Origin: Pseudoalteromonas luteoviolacea
GTDB lineage: Bacteria > Pseudomonadota > Gammaproteobacteria > Enterobacterales > Alteromonadaceae
Assembly (NCBI RefSeq): GCF_018100925.1
Contig: NZ_JAGJEH010000004.1
Coordinates: 310,001-374,000 of the forward strand
Direction of reading: 5' to 3'
DNA: 64,000 bases
Shown: piece after piece, positions 36,747-46,055 of the stretch
Layout of the letters: every line of letters begins with the position of its first letter
How positions within the stretch are numbered: position 1 is the first letter of the stretch
Notes under the pieces: generated by a model
What the model saw: only the letters and a program-made list of their open reading frames with translations
Database searches by the model: none
What the model was told of the DNA's origin: nothing
Translations under genes and position numbers: made by a program

Positions 36747-37059
36747 TGGGCACTTCAGGCCAGACGATGCTATCTGACACCTCAAATTTCTCAGGTATAT
36801 CACGCAGAGCTTGTCTATATACACTCCATGCGTTTTTTTGTGCTTCTGACAGTGGGTAATCAGCTACTTGTGTCCAATCACTCGAACTTAATAGTTGGTC
36901 TCTTTTTTGGCGGATCTTTTGCCACTTTTCTTGCTCGATAGCGTTTTTAATAACACTAATTGGTATACCAGCCATAAGTTGACCATCAGCAAAAAAGCCG
37001 TCTTCTCTAACGCCGTAATAATCTTTCCCTTGATAATTTATTCTATTCAAAATATACAT
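36739..37059 (-). CDS. tail fibre assembly/chaperone-like protein
   Basis: This 106-residue protein has the pattern RQKRDQLLSSSDWTQVADYPLS and WSVYRQALRDIPE...WPEVP. It is shared by a widespread family of small phage proteins encoded beside tail fibre genes (XkdW/Tfa-like, tail assembly chaperone). It follows the fibre gene directly and probably assists fibre trimerisation or attachment. Confidence 0.75.
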   Translation of the reverse strand: MYILNRINYQGKDYYGVREDGFFADGQLMAGIPISVIKNAIEQEKWQKIRQKRDQLLSSSDWTQVADYPLSEAQKNAWSVYRQALRDIPEKFEVSDSIVWPEVPNA

Positions 37060-37887
37060 TTACACTTCCATCCCGATCACATTAATTGCTCGTTGATTTG
37101 TATCACGAACTATATCTCCTACGACCAAATCCGCTGTTTTCGCCTCCTTATTTTTTGCTGACATCACTAACCCATTTGCTTCAACTGTTGCAACAGCGCC
37201 GCGTTTTAATAGCATTAAACCTTCAGACATGACGCCTTCAACCTCTAAACTATTTGTGACAAAACTTCCTACTGTGCCTGTGTTTGGATAAAGCAAAACA
37301 AAATGTGTGAAAATACCGTCGATAGCTTGGTTGTTGCAGCAGCTAAAGCTAATAGAGCTGTCAAAATTTAATCTAACTGGGCAGTTGTACGGATGCTGAA
37401 ACGCCAGCTCATCAATGCTTTCAACGTCTGACCGATATGTAAGTGAGCTTGTATGAAGATACGAGTGATTTAAGTTGAAACCTACTAATTCAAATTTACT
37501 TGATGCATCAATTTGGATTTTTTTAAAAACTACATCTGTTTTTATCTTTCCTTGGCCTCTCAACATTACCCTTTTGTTTTCAACTTCAATATGCTCGTCG
37601 ATAAAATGCCGCCCCTCATGAAGAATAATGTTCAACAAAGCGCCAGGAGGGAACGACTCAATTGCACATTTGATTGTTTTATATGTATGAAATGGTTTTG
37701 GATAATCAATATCTTCACCGATTTCATTTGATACATAAATAGTGGCTTCCATAATCTGACTAATAGCTGCAGGCAAATCACCCAACGCAATCTTAACTTT
37801 GCTGTCGATTTCAGACGTTTTATTTTCAACAACACTTGTCAATGCTTCGCATGCATCAACGGCTCTACCTAACAATTCTGTGCTCAT
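37060..37887 (-). CDS. putative tail fibre/receptor-binding protein
   Basis: This 275-residue protein has an N-terminal helical part (1-60) followed by repeated short beta strands (GRHFIDEHIEVENKRVMLRG, VVFKKIQIDASSKFELVGF), which suggest a right-handed beta-helix as in phage fibres and depolymerases. No catalytic residues can be named. It overlaps the tail-collar gene by four bases and precedes the fibre chaperone, the usual order for the variable host-recognition region. Confidence 0.6.
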   Translation of the reverse strand: MSTELLGRAVDACEALTSVVENKTSEIDSKVKIALGDLPAAISQIMEATIYVSNEIGEDIDYPKPFHTYKTIKCAIESFPPGALLNIILHEGRHFIDEHIEVENKRVMLRGQGKIKTDVVFKKIQIDASSKFELVGFNLNHSYLHTSSLTYRSDVESIDELAFQHPYNCPVRLNFDSSISFSCCNNQAIDGIFTHFVLLYPNTGTVGSFVTNSLEVEGVMSEGLMLLKRGAVATVEANGLVMSAKNKEAKTADLVVGDIVRDTNQRAINVIGMEV

Positions 37888-38438
37888 AATTTAATGTCCT
37901 TATAAAATTGTTTTACAAATCGAGTCATGCTGTTTATCTGACTGACAGCTAAACTCACTTGAGTTTTATTGATTTCATCAATCTGTGGGGAGTAATCAAA
38001 CATCCAAGACTGTGCTGGTATGGTGATTCGGGCCAGCGCTGCGGCGGCTGCAAACTTGAGCACAAACGAGCGGTTATGGACATTATTCACTCCTTTACGC
38101 TTGCGCTGCATTGGTAAATAATCTACTGCCAAAAGCAAGCCGGTGTCTGTCACAAGCCCTATCCAGTTGTAATCAAAGTCTCCAATGTCTTGCTCTAGAA
38201 TAACCGCCCAAGCTACGGTGTTATCATCCACTTTGCCTTCTACGTCGATATTGCGACGATGCACAATTTGTAAGCTTGGCGGCAAGGTTTCATTAGGGTT
38301 TCGTGTCGCGTGTTCATTTAAATTGGGGATGTTAGCGAACACCATTTCAACGATGTTTAAACCGTGATTATTTAAAGCGCTTGTTGCTATATGCGCTTTA
38401 CCTGCGTTTGTAATAATCCCTGTAATTATTTGGCTCAT
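37884..38438 (-). CDS. tail-collar fibre N-terminal domain protein (gpH-like)
   Basis: This 184-residue protein begins ITGIITNAGKAHIATSALNNHGLNIVEMVFANIPN and contains NWIGLVTDTGLLLAVDYLPMQRKRKG. Both are typical of the N-terminal attachment domain of P2 gpH-type fibres. It stops where a classical gpH would continue into the shaft, so the fibre is split over this and the next gene. Start and stop overlap both neighbours by four bases. Confidence 0.8.
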   Translation of the reverse strand: MSQIITGIITNAGKAHIATSALNNHGLNIVEMVFANIPNLNEHATRNPNETLPPSLQIVHRRNIDVEGKVDDNTVAWAVILEQDIGDFDYNWIGLVTDTGLLLAVDYLPMQRKRKGVNNVHNRSFVLKFAAAAALARITIPAQSWMFDYSPQIDEINKTQVSLAVSQINSMTRFVKQFYKDIKL

Positions 38439-39232
38439 AATATCGCGTGGCTTATACCACCCTCCTTGCCGATAAATCCATATTTATGTTGCGCTTCTAT
38501 AGCATGCTGAAGCCTAAAATTAGTTGCTAAAAGTGGTGTAGTTGCAACCCTGCTATCTAATCCTAAAAAACAATTCAAACACTCAATATCTAACGAGTTC
38601 TCTACATCATGTTTAAGTGGTAATAAAGGCGCTGTACTAGATTCATTCTGTAGCACTACAAAGCCATGGCTGTATTGCTGAGTTGCTTGATTTTTGGCTT
38701 GTAAATGTAATGCATGCGGTACATGACAGTTATCCCATTGCACATGTGTGCTACCCAACGCTAGCGAGACCTCCGCTTTATTGTGTACAGTCAATTCATA
38801 ACGCCGACATGTTCGCCCATAGAGCTGTATTAGCTCTGGCAGTAAATTGTTATTGTTTGCAAGGGCGTTGTCAGTTACATCAATAGCTATAATGTCCCAG
38901 TCTCGCCCGTCTATACGTTCACGTACGTTCAAGACTTCAATATCAAGTCGCGCAAAAATATCTTTGACGCTCGCGAACTCGCCCGCGTCAATCGTGTTTA
39001 CCAGTGCGTGCTGAACACGTTTTCGGTATAGTTCAAGCGGCTCGTCAGGCAGGCGGTCGGTTAAGCGCTCCCAAGCCAAAAAGCTTAAGATCGGCTCTTC
39101 GTTCTGCTGTTCGTCTTTTTGATTCACAGCCCACATGACAAATTCACTGGTTTTATTCCAGTAGCCGGTAGCAGCTTTTACTAATTTTTCGGCATAGCCT
39201 TTGTTTAACCAAGTTGCAATTTGATTAGCCAC
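38435..39232 (-). CDS. tail protein I (gpI-like baseplate protein)
   Basis: This 265-residue protein lies between the J-like and fibre genes, the P2 order J-I-H. The first 120 residues (LSFLAWERLTDRLPDEPLELYRKRV, VKDIFARLDIEV) match the gpI style, with helices followed by a small beta domain. A variable C-terminal extension may connect to the fibre. It acts in the baseplate wedge where fibres attach. Confidence 0.75.
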   Translation of the reverse strand: MANQIATWLNKGYAEKLVKAATGYWNKTSEFVMWAVNQKDEQQNEEPILSFLAWERLTDRLPDEPLELYRKRVQHALVNTIDAGEFASVKDIFARLDIEVLNVRERIDGRDWDIIAIDVTDNALANNNNLLPELIQLYGRTCRRYELTVHNKAEVSLALGSTHVQWDNCHVPHALHLQAKNQATQQYSHGFVVLQNESSTAPLLPLKHDVENSLDIECLNCFLGLDSRVATTPLLATNFRLQHAIEAQHKYGFIGKEGGISHAIL

Positions 39233-40361
39233 GAGTCACCTCCAAATTGCCCAAAGTAGGTAACCAATTTTGAGCTTGAATATCGCCGATGTTGATCCGA
39301 ATTGATTTGAGCTGTTCAAACTCTTCGTGCAACTCGCTGATCAACTGGCTGATTGAGAACACCGAATTATGATTTACACGTGTTGGTGAATACGCCGCAT
39401 TTTTACGAAATGCAGACTCAATAAAATTGATCAGCTGTGATTGAATGTCACTGTTAGTATGTAGTGTATATACAACGGATATATTGAATGTTTGCGTTGG
39501 CATCGCATATACAATCACATCATCACCAAGGCCGTGGTGGCCGCTTTGACGAATATGGCGATTTATAGTTTCTAGTAATGCACTTGGTACAGTACCAACA
39601 TCTAAATAAATATACGCGTTTGCGGTACCCGCACCGCGCGGCCCACTTGTTTCAATTTCAATGTTGTCAATCGGCACATGAAAGCCCGAAATGATCTGTT
39701 TGTACACATCATTGGTGTGCCAACGTGCAGCGGTACCAAACACGTTTCGAATACGCTCCCGGTAACTCTCGGTACCTTCTTCGTCTGCACCTGGTTGTAA
39801 CAACCAGTCATCTAAATTGGTAACCGAAATACCGTCTTGTTGTTCTAAAAAGTAGCGATAAGAATGTGCTGGTAAATTGAACGCAGCTCCTACTTCTATA
39901 GCCTCTGCTAATGCATTGACGGTGCTAACCCCATCATGAAAATTAACGTCTTGTAATAGTGTTAGTTCGTAGGTTTTTGAACCAATCACATCCGTAGTGA
40001 TCACCGTGCCTGCAACGACAGAGCTTTCCCCCTCGCTATTTTGGCGTGAAAACGCAAGCAAACCACGTGCTTTTACACCAGCTTGAATAAACACATTTCG
40101 GCTGGGCCCATGCTTTTCAATGAGTGCATCTCGACTTGCGGTCATAATAAATAAATCCGGCATAACACGTTCAGCCACCCACACAAACAGTTTAACGACA
40201 GGTTTGGTGATCAGCGCTTCAATCGTGCGCCAGAATGGGCCAAATGGGGAGTCATTGACTACCGTGATATTTTGATTTTTAAGCTCTTCACGCCATTGCT
40301 CGGCGGCTTTTTCTTCTGTCAGAGGTAAACCCGCATCTTTCATCAAGGACTTAAATTTCAC
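39225..40361 (-). CDS. baseplate wedge protein J-like
   Basis: About 378 residues from a GTG start next to GGGGG; an ATG at 40343 is an alternative, and a longer frame would overlap the upstream gene by 44 bases. The baseplate-J core is visible (VKARGLLAFSRQNSEGESSVVAGT, LLQPGADEEGTESYRERI, TSGPRGAGTANAYIYLDV). An N-terminal helical extension is present. Together with I, W and hub it forms the wedge of the contractile-tail baseplate. Confidence 0.85.
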   Translation of the reverse strand: MKFKSLMKDAGLPLTEEKAAEQWREELKNQNITVVNDSPFGPFWRTIEALITKPVVKLFVWVAERVMPDLFIMTASRDALIEKHGPSRNVFIQAGVKARGLLAFSRQNSEGESSVVAGTVITTDVIGSKTYELTLLQDVNFHDGVSTVNALAEAIEVGAAFNLPAHSYRYFLEQQDGISVTNLDDWLLQPGADEEGTESYRERIRNVFGTAARWHTNDVYKQIISGFHVPIDNIEIETSGPRGAGTANAYIYLDVGTVPSALLETINRHIRQSGHHGLGDDVIVYAMPTQTFNISVVYTLHTNSDIQSQLINFIESAFRKNAAYSPTRVNHNSVFSISQLISELHEEFEQLKSIRINIGDIQAQNWLPTLGNLEVTRG

Positions 40362-40680
40362 AATAGCCCCCGTACTGTCTTGTTTTTGCGTCAATCGATA
40401 ATCCGTTATCTGTTCTTGTTATTTTGATGGTGCCTGGCTTTAATCTGTCGTCTTTTTCAATAAGTAATTCAAGCTCGGTCAGAATTGGCTTAATACCGTT
40501 TTCATTGCGCAGCCCAACAAGCTTTACAAGCAAACCACTTTCTAAAATGCGGTGCTTAATGTCTTGAGCGATTACGTCTGCTTTTTGTAATATTGCAGGA
40601 CTAAGAGAGTCATTAAGCACAAAGTCCCCATCGACAACGTTTAAATCTATATGCAATTGGATATCGTCAAATATCATCAT
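40351..40680 (-). CDS. DUF2590-like small baseplate protein (gpW-like)
   Basis: This 109-residue beta-rich protein (IQLHIDLNVVDGDFVLND, DRLKPGTIKITRTDNGLSID) is encoded between the tape measure and the J-like gene, where gpW/gp25-type sheath-initiator proteins lie. Size and place match the DUF2590 family of Vibrio and Pseudoalteromonas phages. It overlaps the tape-measure stop by four bases. Confidence 0.65.
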   Translation of the reverse strand: MMIFDDIQLHIDLNVVDGDFVLNDSLSPAILQKADVIAQDIKHRILESGLLVKLVGLRNENGIKPILTELELLIEKDDRLKPGTIKITRTDNGLSIDAKTRQYGGYCEI

Positions 40681-43409
40681 GAGGCCAGCTCCAATACATC
40701 CTCAAATGTGCTGTTTATGTCATCAGTTTTTACAGTTAAGTTGTCGATGTGCACATTCCTTGAATTGTCGCTGCTAGCATTACTAGAACTAAAATTATTC
40801 GTTTGAGCTAGCTGCTGTAAAAACTCTGATTTTCTAGGCTTTGCAATATAATTTGTATTGAGCTCAGTTTGCTCTTGCTCTATTGATTGTGCGTTTTGTT
40901 CAATAATGTGACTTTGGGCATTGTTAGTAATTCCGTGATCTAAATAAGCCAATTGAGTATTTTGCGTTAATGCTTGTTGTGCACCCAATGCATAGTGATT
41001 GCTATTAGCCACATTATGATTAGATAAAACTTGTGCATTGAGTGGGATCTCATTACTTGGGAGTGATTGATTTACTTCACTTACTTTTGAAATTGGTGTG
41101 TTAGTAAAATTGGCTGTCTGTGCTTGTTCAATTGCTGCAAAGCTTTGTTGCGTGCTGCTGGTATCGTTAGACACTTGAGCGTTTAAAAGCGCTACAACGT
41201 TATTTGGTAAAACATTGGTCGATTGCGAAGACAATGCACCACTTTGAGCTTGTTCAAGTACTTGATTAGTTAGCAATACTTGATAAACGTTAGAGTTATT
41301 GGCAAGTGTCGAAACTTGTCCATTTGCTAATGAGCTTTGCTCTAAATTTTGCAGTGAATGATTTTGAACATGTGGGATCATATGTCCCGTCACTTGCATA
41401 GCTGAGCTTGGCTGCTGGCTTATCTTCTGTACTTCTTCATCATCACTGAAAAAGTCGATTACCATGTTTAAAATTCCATTGTCTGCAACGGATTTCAAAA
41501 ACCCGGTGACGCTGGCTGAGATATCACTAAAGAACCTAAAGAATGCGCTGACTTTTGAAAATACACCATCAAATACACTTGAGATAAATTCGCCAATACC
41601 TGAGAACACGGCGGCAATGGGTTCATACACCGCCATAAATGCAGATGTAATAAAGCTCGTTACTGTGCCGACTACTTCACCAATAAAACTAAATGCAGGG
41701 ACAACAAAGTCATAGATTGCTGAGCCGATAGATTTGATCTGATACCAAATTATTTGCAGCGGTAAAGTGATCAAATCGAACGCAACACGCATCCCCTGCC
41801 AAAGCATTGAATTATCAGCCCACTCATTAAATGCGGCCGATATCTCATCAAAATAATAAACAAGTACTGATACGGCTGCGATTGCAGCAACAACACCTAC
41901 AACCACCCACGTTATGGGGTTTGCAAACAATGCTGCTGAGAACCCCCAAGCTGCCGTTGTTGCCATTCCCAACTTAGATGCAACTAGGCCAAGTGTTCCA
42001 ACAATCCCCATGTTTTTTAGTCTACTAAGCATGCCACCCGCAAATAACAGCGCATTGCCATAGTTTGCCGCTGCAAATGTTGCAGTACGTACCACCGCAC
42101 TTTGAATAGCAAGAGCTGCCGTCCATGCTTTTGAAAATATGGTAGATAGGTTTGTCGCATATCCCGCTTGCAGCATAGTTAGACGATATAATCCAACTGC
42201 TGCGTTAACCGTGCCCGTGATCACAGTCAATCCGATGAGCCCTACAACAAGCGCCCCAACAACACCAGTGAGCGTCGGGAATTCTTGAGTTAACCACACC
42301 ACCCCTTGTAAAAGCTTTGCGAGCAAGTCAATGATGGGTTCAACAATGGGTAAAACCGCTTGCCCTAAGCTCACCAGCGCAGCATTGAGTGAGCCTCCGA
42401 ATCTATCCCATGCGCTGCCCATGGCGTCAGCCATTTCAACAGCGACGCCCATGTCTGAAATATTTGAGAGCTGGTTAATGTTGTTCTCAAGTTGTTCAAC
42501 TTGTGGCATGAGCTGTTTAATCAGTGCTACCGCTTCTTTGGTTCCAAAGGCTTTGCGTAATGCATCACTTTCAGCAACGGTATCAATCAAACCAAATTTT
42601 TCATGAAGTCGGTTCATCACATCAACCATGGGCAACATACGCCCCTGTGCGTCAGTGAGTTGTATACCAAGCTTTTGTTGGGCCTTACCAACGCCGCCTA
42701 AAAATGCGCGATATTTGGTTCCCGCTTCGCTGCCCGACATGGTAGCTTGCAATTGACCAAGTACGGCCATTGACTCGTTCATTGTTATACCGTGGGAATT
42801 GGCCTCTGCTCCCAACGTGCTGAAAGCCCCTGCCATTTCTGAACCCGTAGTTTTGAACATGCGAACTGACGCGGCGGTTTGCCCTGTGAGCATTTGGATC
42901 CATTCGGATTTGCCGACTTCTTTCGCCGTGTCTTGGTAAATACCATACATTGTGCCGAAATAATCGGTAGTTGTGGCGGCGTCTGATTTGGTACCTTTTG
43001 CAAGAATGGAAGATGACTCAGTAAACTGGGCTAATTCTTTACCAGTGAGACCACTGATAGCGGATTGAATGTCGTAAGAACTGCGAATAACTTCGGCAGT
43101 ATTACCGCCATAGTTACTCACAAAATTCATTGCTGTGTTATTCAATTGGGTCAGTGCTTGGTTAGACACATCAAGTGATTGCACTTCACCAAGTGCTGCT
43201 TGTGCTTCAATTGCAGGATTGAGCGAGCCAACTAGCATCATTGCCCCGCCCGCGGCACTCATTAAGCCACCTGATAACTGCTCTTTAGCACTAGCGGCTT
43301 GTTCACTCAGTTGATTTATTTTGGACATGATCTTATTCACTGGGCCTGTGACTTTATCAATCAACCCAATCGAATATTGCAACTTGTCCATTTTACTAAG
43401 TGAACTCAT
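40677..43409 (-). CDS. phage tail tape measure protein
   Basis: This 910-residue protein follows the usual plan. The N-terminal TMP core (IGLIDKVTGPVNKIMSKI, LNTAMNFVSNYGGNTAEVIRSSYD) is followed by hydrophobic helices (about 360-540). A long Gln/Asn/Ser-rich tail (about 680-890) probably forms an extended or coiled region. It sets tail length and is ejected during infection. The gene follows the tail-chaperone frameshift pair, as in most tailed phages. Confidence 0.92.
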   Translation of the reverse strand: MSSLSKMDKLQYSIGLIDKVTGPVNKIMSKINQLSEQAASAKEQLSGGLMSAAGGAMMLVGSLNPAIEAQAALGEVQSLDVSNQALTQLNNTAMNFVSNYGGNTAEVIRSSYDIQSAISGLTGKELAQFTESSSILAKGTKSDAATTTDYFGTMYGIYQDTAKEVGKSEWIQMLTGQTAASVRMFKTTGSEMAGAFSTLGAEANSHGITMNESMAVLGQLQATMSGSEAGTKYRAFLGGVGKAQQKLGIQLTDAQGRMLPMVDVMNRLHEKFGLIDTVAESDALRKAFGTKEAVALIKQLMPQVEQLENNINQLSNISDMGVAVEMADAMGSAWDRFGGSLNAALVSLGQAVLPIVEPIIDLLAKLLQGVVWLTQEFPTLTGVVGALVVGLIGLTVITGTVNAAVGLYRLTMLQAGYATNLSTIFSKAWTAALAIQSAVVRTATFAAANYGNALLFAGGMLSRLKNMGIVGTLGLVASKLGMATTAAWGFSAALFANPITWVVVGVVAAIAAVSVLVYYFDEISAAFNEWADNSMLWQGMRVAFDLITLPLQIIWYQIKSIGSAIYDFVVPAFSFIGEVVGTVTSFITSAFMAVYEPIAAVFSGIGEFISSVFDGVFSKVSAFFRFFSDISASVTGFLKSVADNGILNMVIDFFSDDEEVQKISQQPSSAMQVTGHMIPHVQNHSLQNLEQSSLANGQVSTLANNSNVYQVLLTNQVLEQAQSGALSSQSTNVLPNNVVALLNAQVSNDTSSTQQSFAAIEQAQTANFTNTPISKVSEVNQSLPSNEIPLNAQVLSNHNVANSNHYALGAQQALTQNTQLAYLDHGITNNAQSHIIEQNAQSIEQEQTELNTNYIAKPRKSEFLQQLAQTNNFSSSNASSDNSRNVHIDNLTVKTDDINSTFEDVLELAS

Positions 43410-43416
43410 AGTATCC

Positions 43417-43626
43417 CTACTCGTCGCCGTTTAACGCCATGCAAATACCGTTGTTAACTGCAACGGTTAGCAACTCCTGTTGCTGTGTTTCTAAAAATAG
43501 TGCTTGCGCCAAGCTATCTTTTGTTATTCGCATACTTCCAAAGTGTTTTACATGGTATGCGAATAATTGCTCTACCTTATTTTGCTTTATTCTTCTTGCT
43601 CGACGCTCGATTTCTTTACTGTGAAA
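43417..43626 (-). CDS. -1 frame extension of the tail assembly chaperone (gpE'-like)
   Basis: The -1 frame is open from inside the chaperone gene to a TAG just before the tape-measure gene, with sequence RIKQNKVEQLFAYHVKHFG and SLAQALFLETQQQELLTV and no start at its left end. P2 and many other phages make such an extension by programmed -1 frameshifting between tube and tape measure. The overlap holds A-AAG (in GTA AAG AAA), a known slippery tetramer. This makes a fused chaperone of about 155 residues likely. Confidence 0.65.
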   Translation of the reverse strand, partial: FHSKEIERRARRIKQNKVEQLFAYHVKHFGSMRITKDSLAQALFLETQQQELLTVAVNNGICMALNGDE

Positions 43627-43862
43627 TTAAACTCCGGCTGGTAATCTTCAATAATGGTCCCAACCAGATGAAGCGCCGCACCTGGCAATTCTAGTAACTG
43701 TTTTAACTGATTGGCCTGCTCCTTTTGAACAACACTCATTAAGAAATTCGTCGCAGGCTGAATTTTGTTTGTAGGTGTCACACTATTAATGTATTTGTTG
43801 TATGCCTGCGCAGTAACATAGAACTTGTAGTCGATGTCACCGTGTGATACTTCAATTTTCAT
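43587..43862 (-). CDS. tail assembly chaperone (gpE-like)
   Basis: This 91-residue protein begins MKIEVSHGDIDYKFYVTA and ends in an acidic VEQEE. Small size, position before the tape measure and an open -1 frame beyond its end are characteristic of the tail chaperone. The longer frame back to 44129 runs through the upstream gene and is a shadow; ATG 43871 is an alternative start with AAGGA at ten bases. It coats the tape measure during tail assembly. Confidence 0.75.
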   Translation of the reverse strand: MKIEVSHGDIDYKFYVTAQAYNKYINSVTPTNKIQPATNFLMSVVQKEQANQLKQLLELPGAALHLVGTIIEDYQPEFNFTVKKSSVEQEE

Positions 43863-44490
43863 GTTTTTCATTTCTTTTCTGTCCTTGTAGTTGATTTTGA
43901 TCCAATAGCGTATAGCTGAAAATGTTGCCGTAGATAGCACCAGACTGAACGCAAAGTTCAATAAATTCGTCATACTCAGCGGGATTAGCCAAAACTTGAC
44001 ACCCTGCGGACCACTTATCAACGCGCTTTGATTCAGTATGTGCACTAGCTCGATGACAATTAATGCCAAAATAACCTTCTTGTAACTCAGCACTTCTAAT
44101 ATCAGTTTCAAGCTCGTCATTTTTGTCATTGTCCCTGAGTACGATCACTGGCTTATTTTGTACAAGTGCGCGGTATTTACCTTGGTGATAGCCGAGCTTC
44201 CATAAGCTACGATGTTGACCTGGCACCAGTACCGCTGTGCCGTCGATATTCATCGGGTTTTTGCGCCAATATGTTCCTGCATCAGTTGTGGCTTTATACT
44301 GCTTTAACTGCCACTTTTTATCTTTCTGATACAATACACAGATCACATCATTGAATGTGTTTGCTCTCGTATTTGCTGCACGAACACCAATAATGTTTAA
44401 GTTGAGTTCGCCTTCGAATACCTTGAATTTGCTCGCGGTCATCGCTTCAAGCAGCGAATCGACTGTGATTTTGCCAAGCGCTAACATCAT
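43852..44490 (-). CDS. putative YkuD-like peptidoglycan enzyme (endolysin candidate)
   Basis: This 212-residue protein has the C-terminal motif GINCHRAS...VDKWSAGCQVLANP. The His, and the Ser-Ala-Gly-Cys about 15 residues later, resemble the catalytic H...S/T-H-G-C of L,D-transpeptidase (YkuD) folds, with Ala in place of the second His. The N-terminal part contains WRKNPMNIDGTAVLVPGQH. No other endolysin is evident in the structural region, so this may be the lysin or a virion-associated wall enzyme. The family assignment is inferred from the motif only. Confidence 0.5.
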   Translation of the reverse strand: MMLALGKITVDSLLEAMTASKFKVFEGELNLNIIGVRAANTRANTFNDVICVLYQKDKKWQLKQYKATTDAGTYWRKNPMNIDGTAVLVPGQHRSLWKLGYHQGKYRALVQNKPVIVLRDNDKNDELETDIRSAELQEGYFGINCHRASAHTESKRVDKWSAGCQVLANPAEYDEFIELCVQSGAIYGNIFSYTLLDQNQLQGQKRNEKHEN

Positions 44491-44939
44491 AGGTTCCTTA
44501 CTTCATCAGCCGTTAAATAAGGAACGCCGTTGATATGCACAAAATCTGGTGAAGTAATTGGGCACTTAACAGCGAACAAGTTCTCTTCACCACCTTCCGC
44601 TTTGATGTTGAGAAGCTCTTCGAGTTGAGGCATACAACCAAAGGCATCAACATTTAAATCCCCTGCGGCAACGCTTGCTGTAAATGACACATCAAACGGT
44701 TCTATCCCTTTCCAGCTTCCAGCTAGCCGCGCTTGGGCTTGGAGTAATAAGAAGTTTTGGTGATCTAACTTTAGTGTCACTTCACCTTCCACTGGGCCAT
44801 CTATGTAACCTGCGGGAACACCTCTGACATATTTTACTTTACGGTTATCAGTTATCTTTACAGTGGCCTCTGAAACAATAATCATTGAATTGCCAGCAAA
44901 TATATCAAAGTCCTTGCCGCCGAGTACTTTCCTAGTCAT
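44487..44939 (-). CDS. tail tube protein (DUF2597-like)
   Basis: This 150-residue beta-rich protein (GGKDFDIFAGNSMIIVSEAT, VEGEVTLKLDHQNFLLLQAQ) lies directly after the sheath gene, the place of the tube protein (FII in P2). Size and neighbours match the DUF2597 family of K139/HP1-like phages. The tube is the inner cylinder through which DNA passes. Confidence 0.75.
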   Translation of the reverse strand: MTRKVLGGKDFDIFAGNSMIIVSEATVKITDNRKVKYVRGVPAGYIDGPVEGEVTLKLDHQNFLLLQAQARLAGSWKGIEPFDVSFTASVAAGDLNVDAFGCMPQLEELLNIKAEGGEENLFAVKCPITSPDFVHINGVPYLTADEVRNL

Positions 44940-44951
44940 CTATTGATCTCC

Positions 44952-46046
44952 TTATTTGTCAAGCATAATGCCGACGATGATGGTGTTGGGCGACTCTATC
45001 GGCTTCACTTTCAATGTGACTTGCAACGTCGTTTCGTTGAGAAAATTCAGATTGATGCTATCGTCCGTAGGGGCATCAATTAAGCCGGGGAATTTGTCAG
45101 CGCCCAGATCTACCGACTTACTCATATCAAGCAGCGGTTTACCTAATTTTCGTGCGCCATAAGCAATGCCTGATGGACTGTTGTTCAGTTGGCGATTTTT
45201 GATTTCATAAATTGCTTTGACCCGCACCTGGCGCGCAGCCATATCAACAATACGAGCATTTTCCAGCTTCTGAAAATCTCCGCCTTCCGCGTCCAGTAAA
45301 TTGGCATCACCAAAATACACACCATCAAAATCCGCATAAAACTGAGTGCAACTGAATCGAGCACTGTCTAATGCAGCCGTAATTGAATTTGTAAGTGGAG
45401 TGCCGTTTTTGTCTGTTGGCAATGGCATCAAAGACATAGCACCTGTTTGTGTACGCATTGGGCTGTCTGCAATGGTTACTGAGCGTTTGCATAAACGGCC
45501 AACTAGCCCGCCAAGTTCGTCACCAAATAACAGCGGGACAACGCCAACACGGTCTGCGGCCACGCCATCAATCAGTGGCTTTAGAGCCGTGACTAATTCA
45601 CTCCATGATTGATTGCCAGAAAGACCCGGCGCTGCGACCAACAATCGAATAAACCGAGCGTGACCCGATAAGATTTCGAGCCCTTTGGCTTGATAAGCTT
45701 CAACCTCGGCTTTGCCTGTCACTGGTGTACAGATAACAATGAGTTCGGGGCTAATGTCTTGGTCCATCGCTTTATCAATCAACGCATGAATGTTGTCACC
45801 TGCTCCGTGTGAGACTGCATAACCACTCACTAAATCGTCGCCATTGCGTAGCCATGCTTGAATTTGCGTTTTTAGCGGCGAATCAGATTCACCCAATAGC
45901 ACGTCAAAATCACTTTGTGCATTAATCGGTTGAATTTGCCCATTATTCGTTGGGGCTTCACCGATGAATAGCACCGACCTTTCAACCTCTTTTACCGCTC
46001 CGCTGCCTTTTTGCTGTGCAGCAACAGAAACTTTTCCCTGTGCCAT
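44952..46046 (-). CDS. contractile tail sheath protein (DUF2586-like)
   Basis: This 364-residue protein starts MAQGKVSVAAQQKGSGAVKE and has an alpha/beta core (ELIVICTPVTGKAEVEAYQA, ADRVGVVPLLFGDELGGLVG). Its C-terminal domain (VRVKAIYEIKNRQLNNSP, TLQVTLKVKPIESPNTIIVG) resembles the C-terminal handshake of sheath proteins. DUF2586 is the sheath family that replaces P2 FI in HP1/K139-like phages. Confidence 0.85.
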   Translation of the reverse strand: MAQGKVSVAAQQKGSGAVKEVERSVLFIGEAPTNNGQIQPINAQSDFDVLLGESDSPLKTQIQAWLRNGDDLVSGYAVSHGAGDNIHALIDKAMDQDISPELIVICTPVTGKAEVEAYQAKGLEILSGHARFIRLLVAAPGLSGNQSWSELVTALKPLIDGVAADRVGVVPLLFGDELGGLVGRLCKRSVTIADSPMRTQTGAMSLMPLPTDKNGTPLTNSITAALDSARFSCTQFYADFDGVYFGDANLLDAEGGDFQKLENARIVDMAARQVRVKAIYEIKNRQLNNSPSGIAYGARKLGKPLLDMSKSVDLGADKFPGLIDAPTDDSINLNFLNETTLQVTLKVKPIESPNTIIVGIMLDK

Positions 46047-46055
46047 AATTTGTCC

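Noticed and set aside
43587..44129. 180-residue version of the tail chaperone with membrane helices
   Set aside because: The first 86 codons lie inside the upstream gene in another frame; the 91-residue form matches the family.
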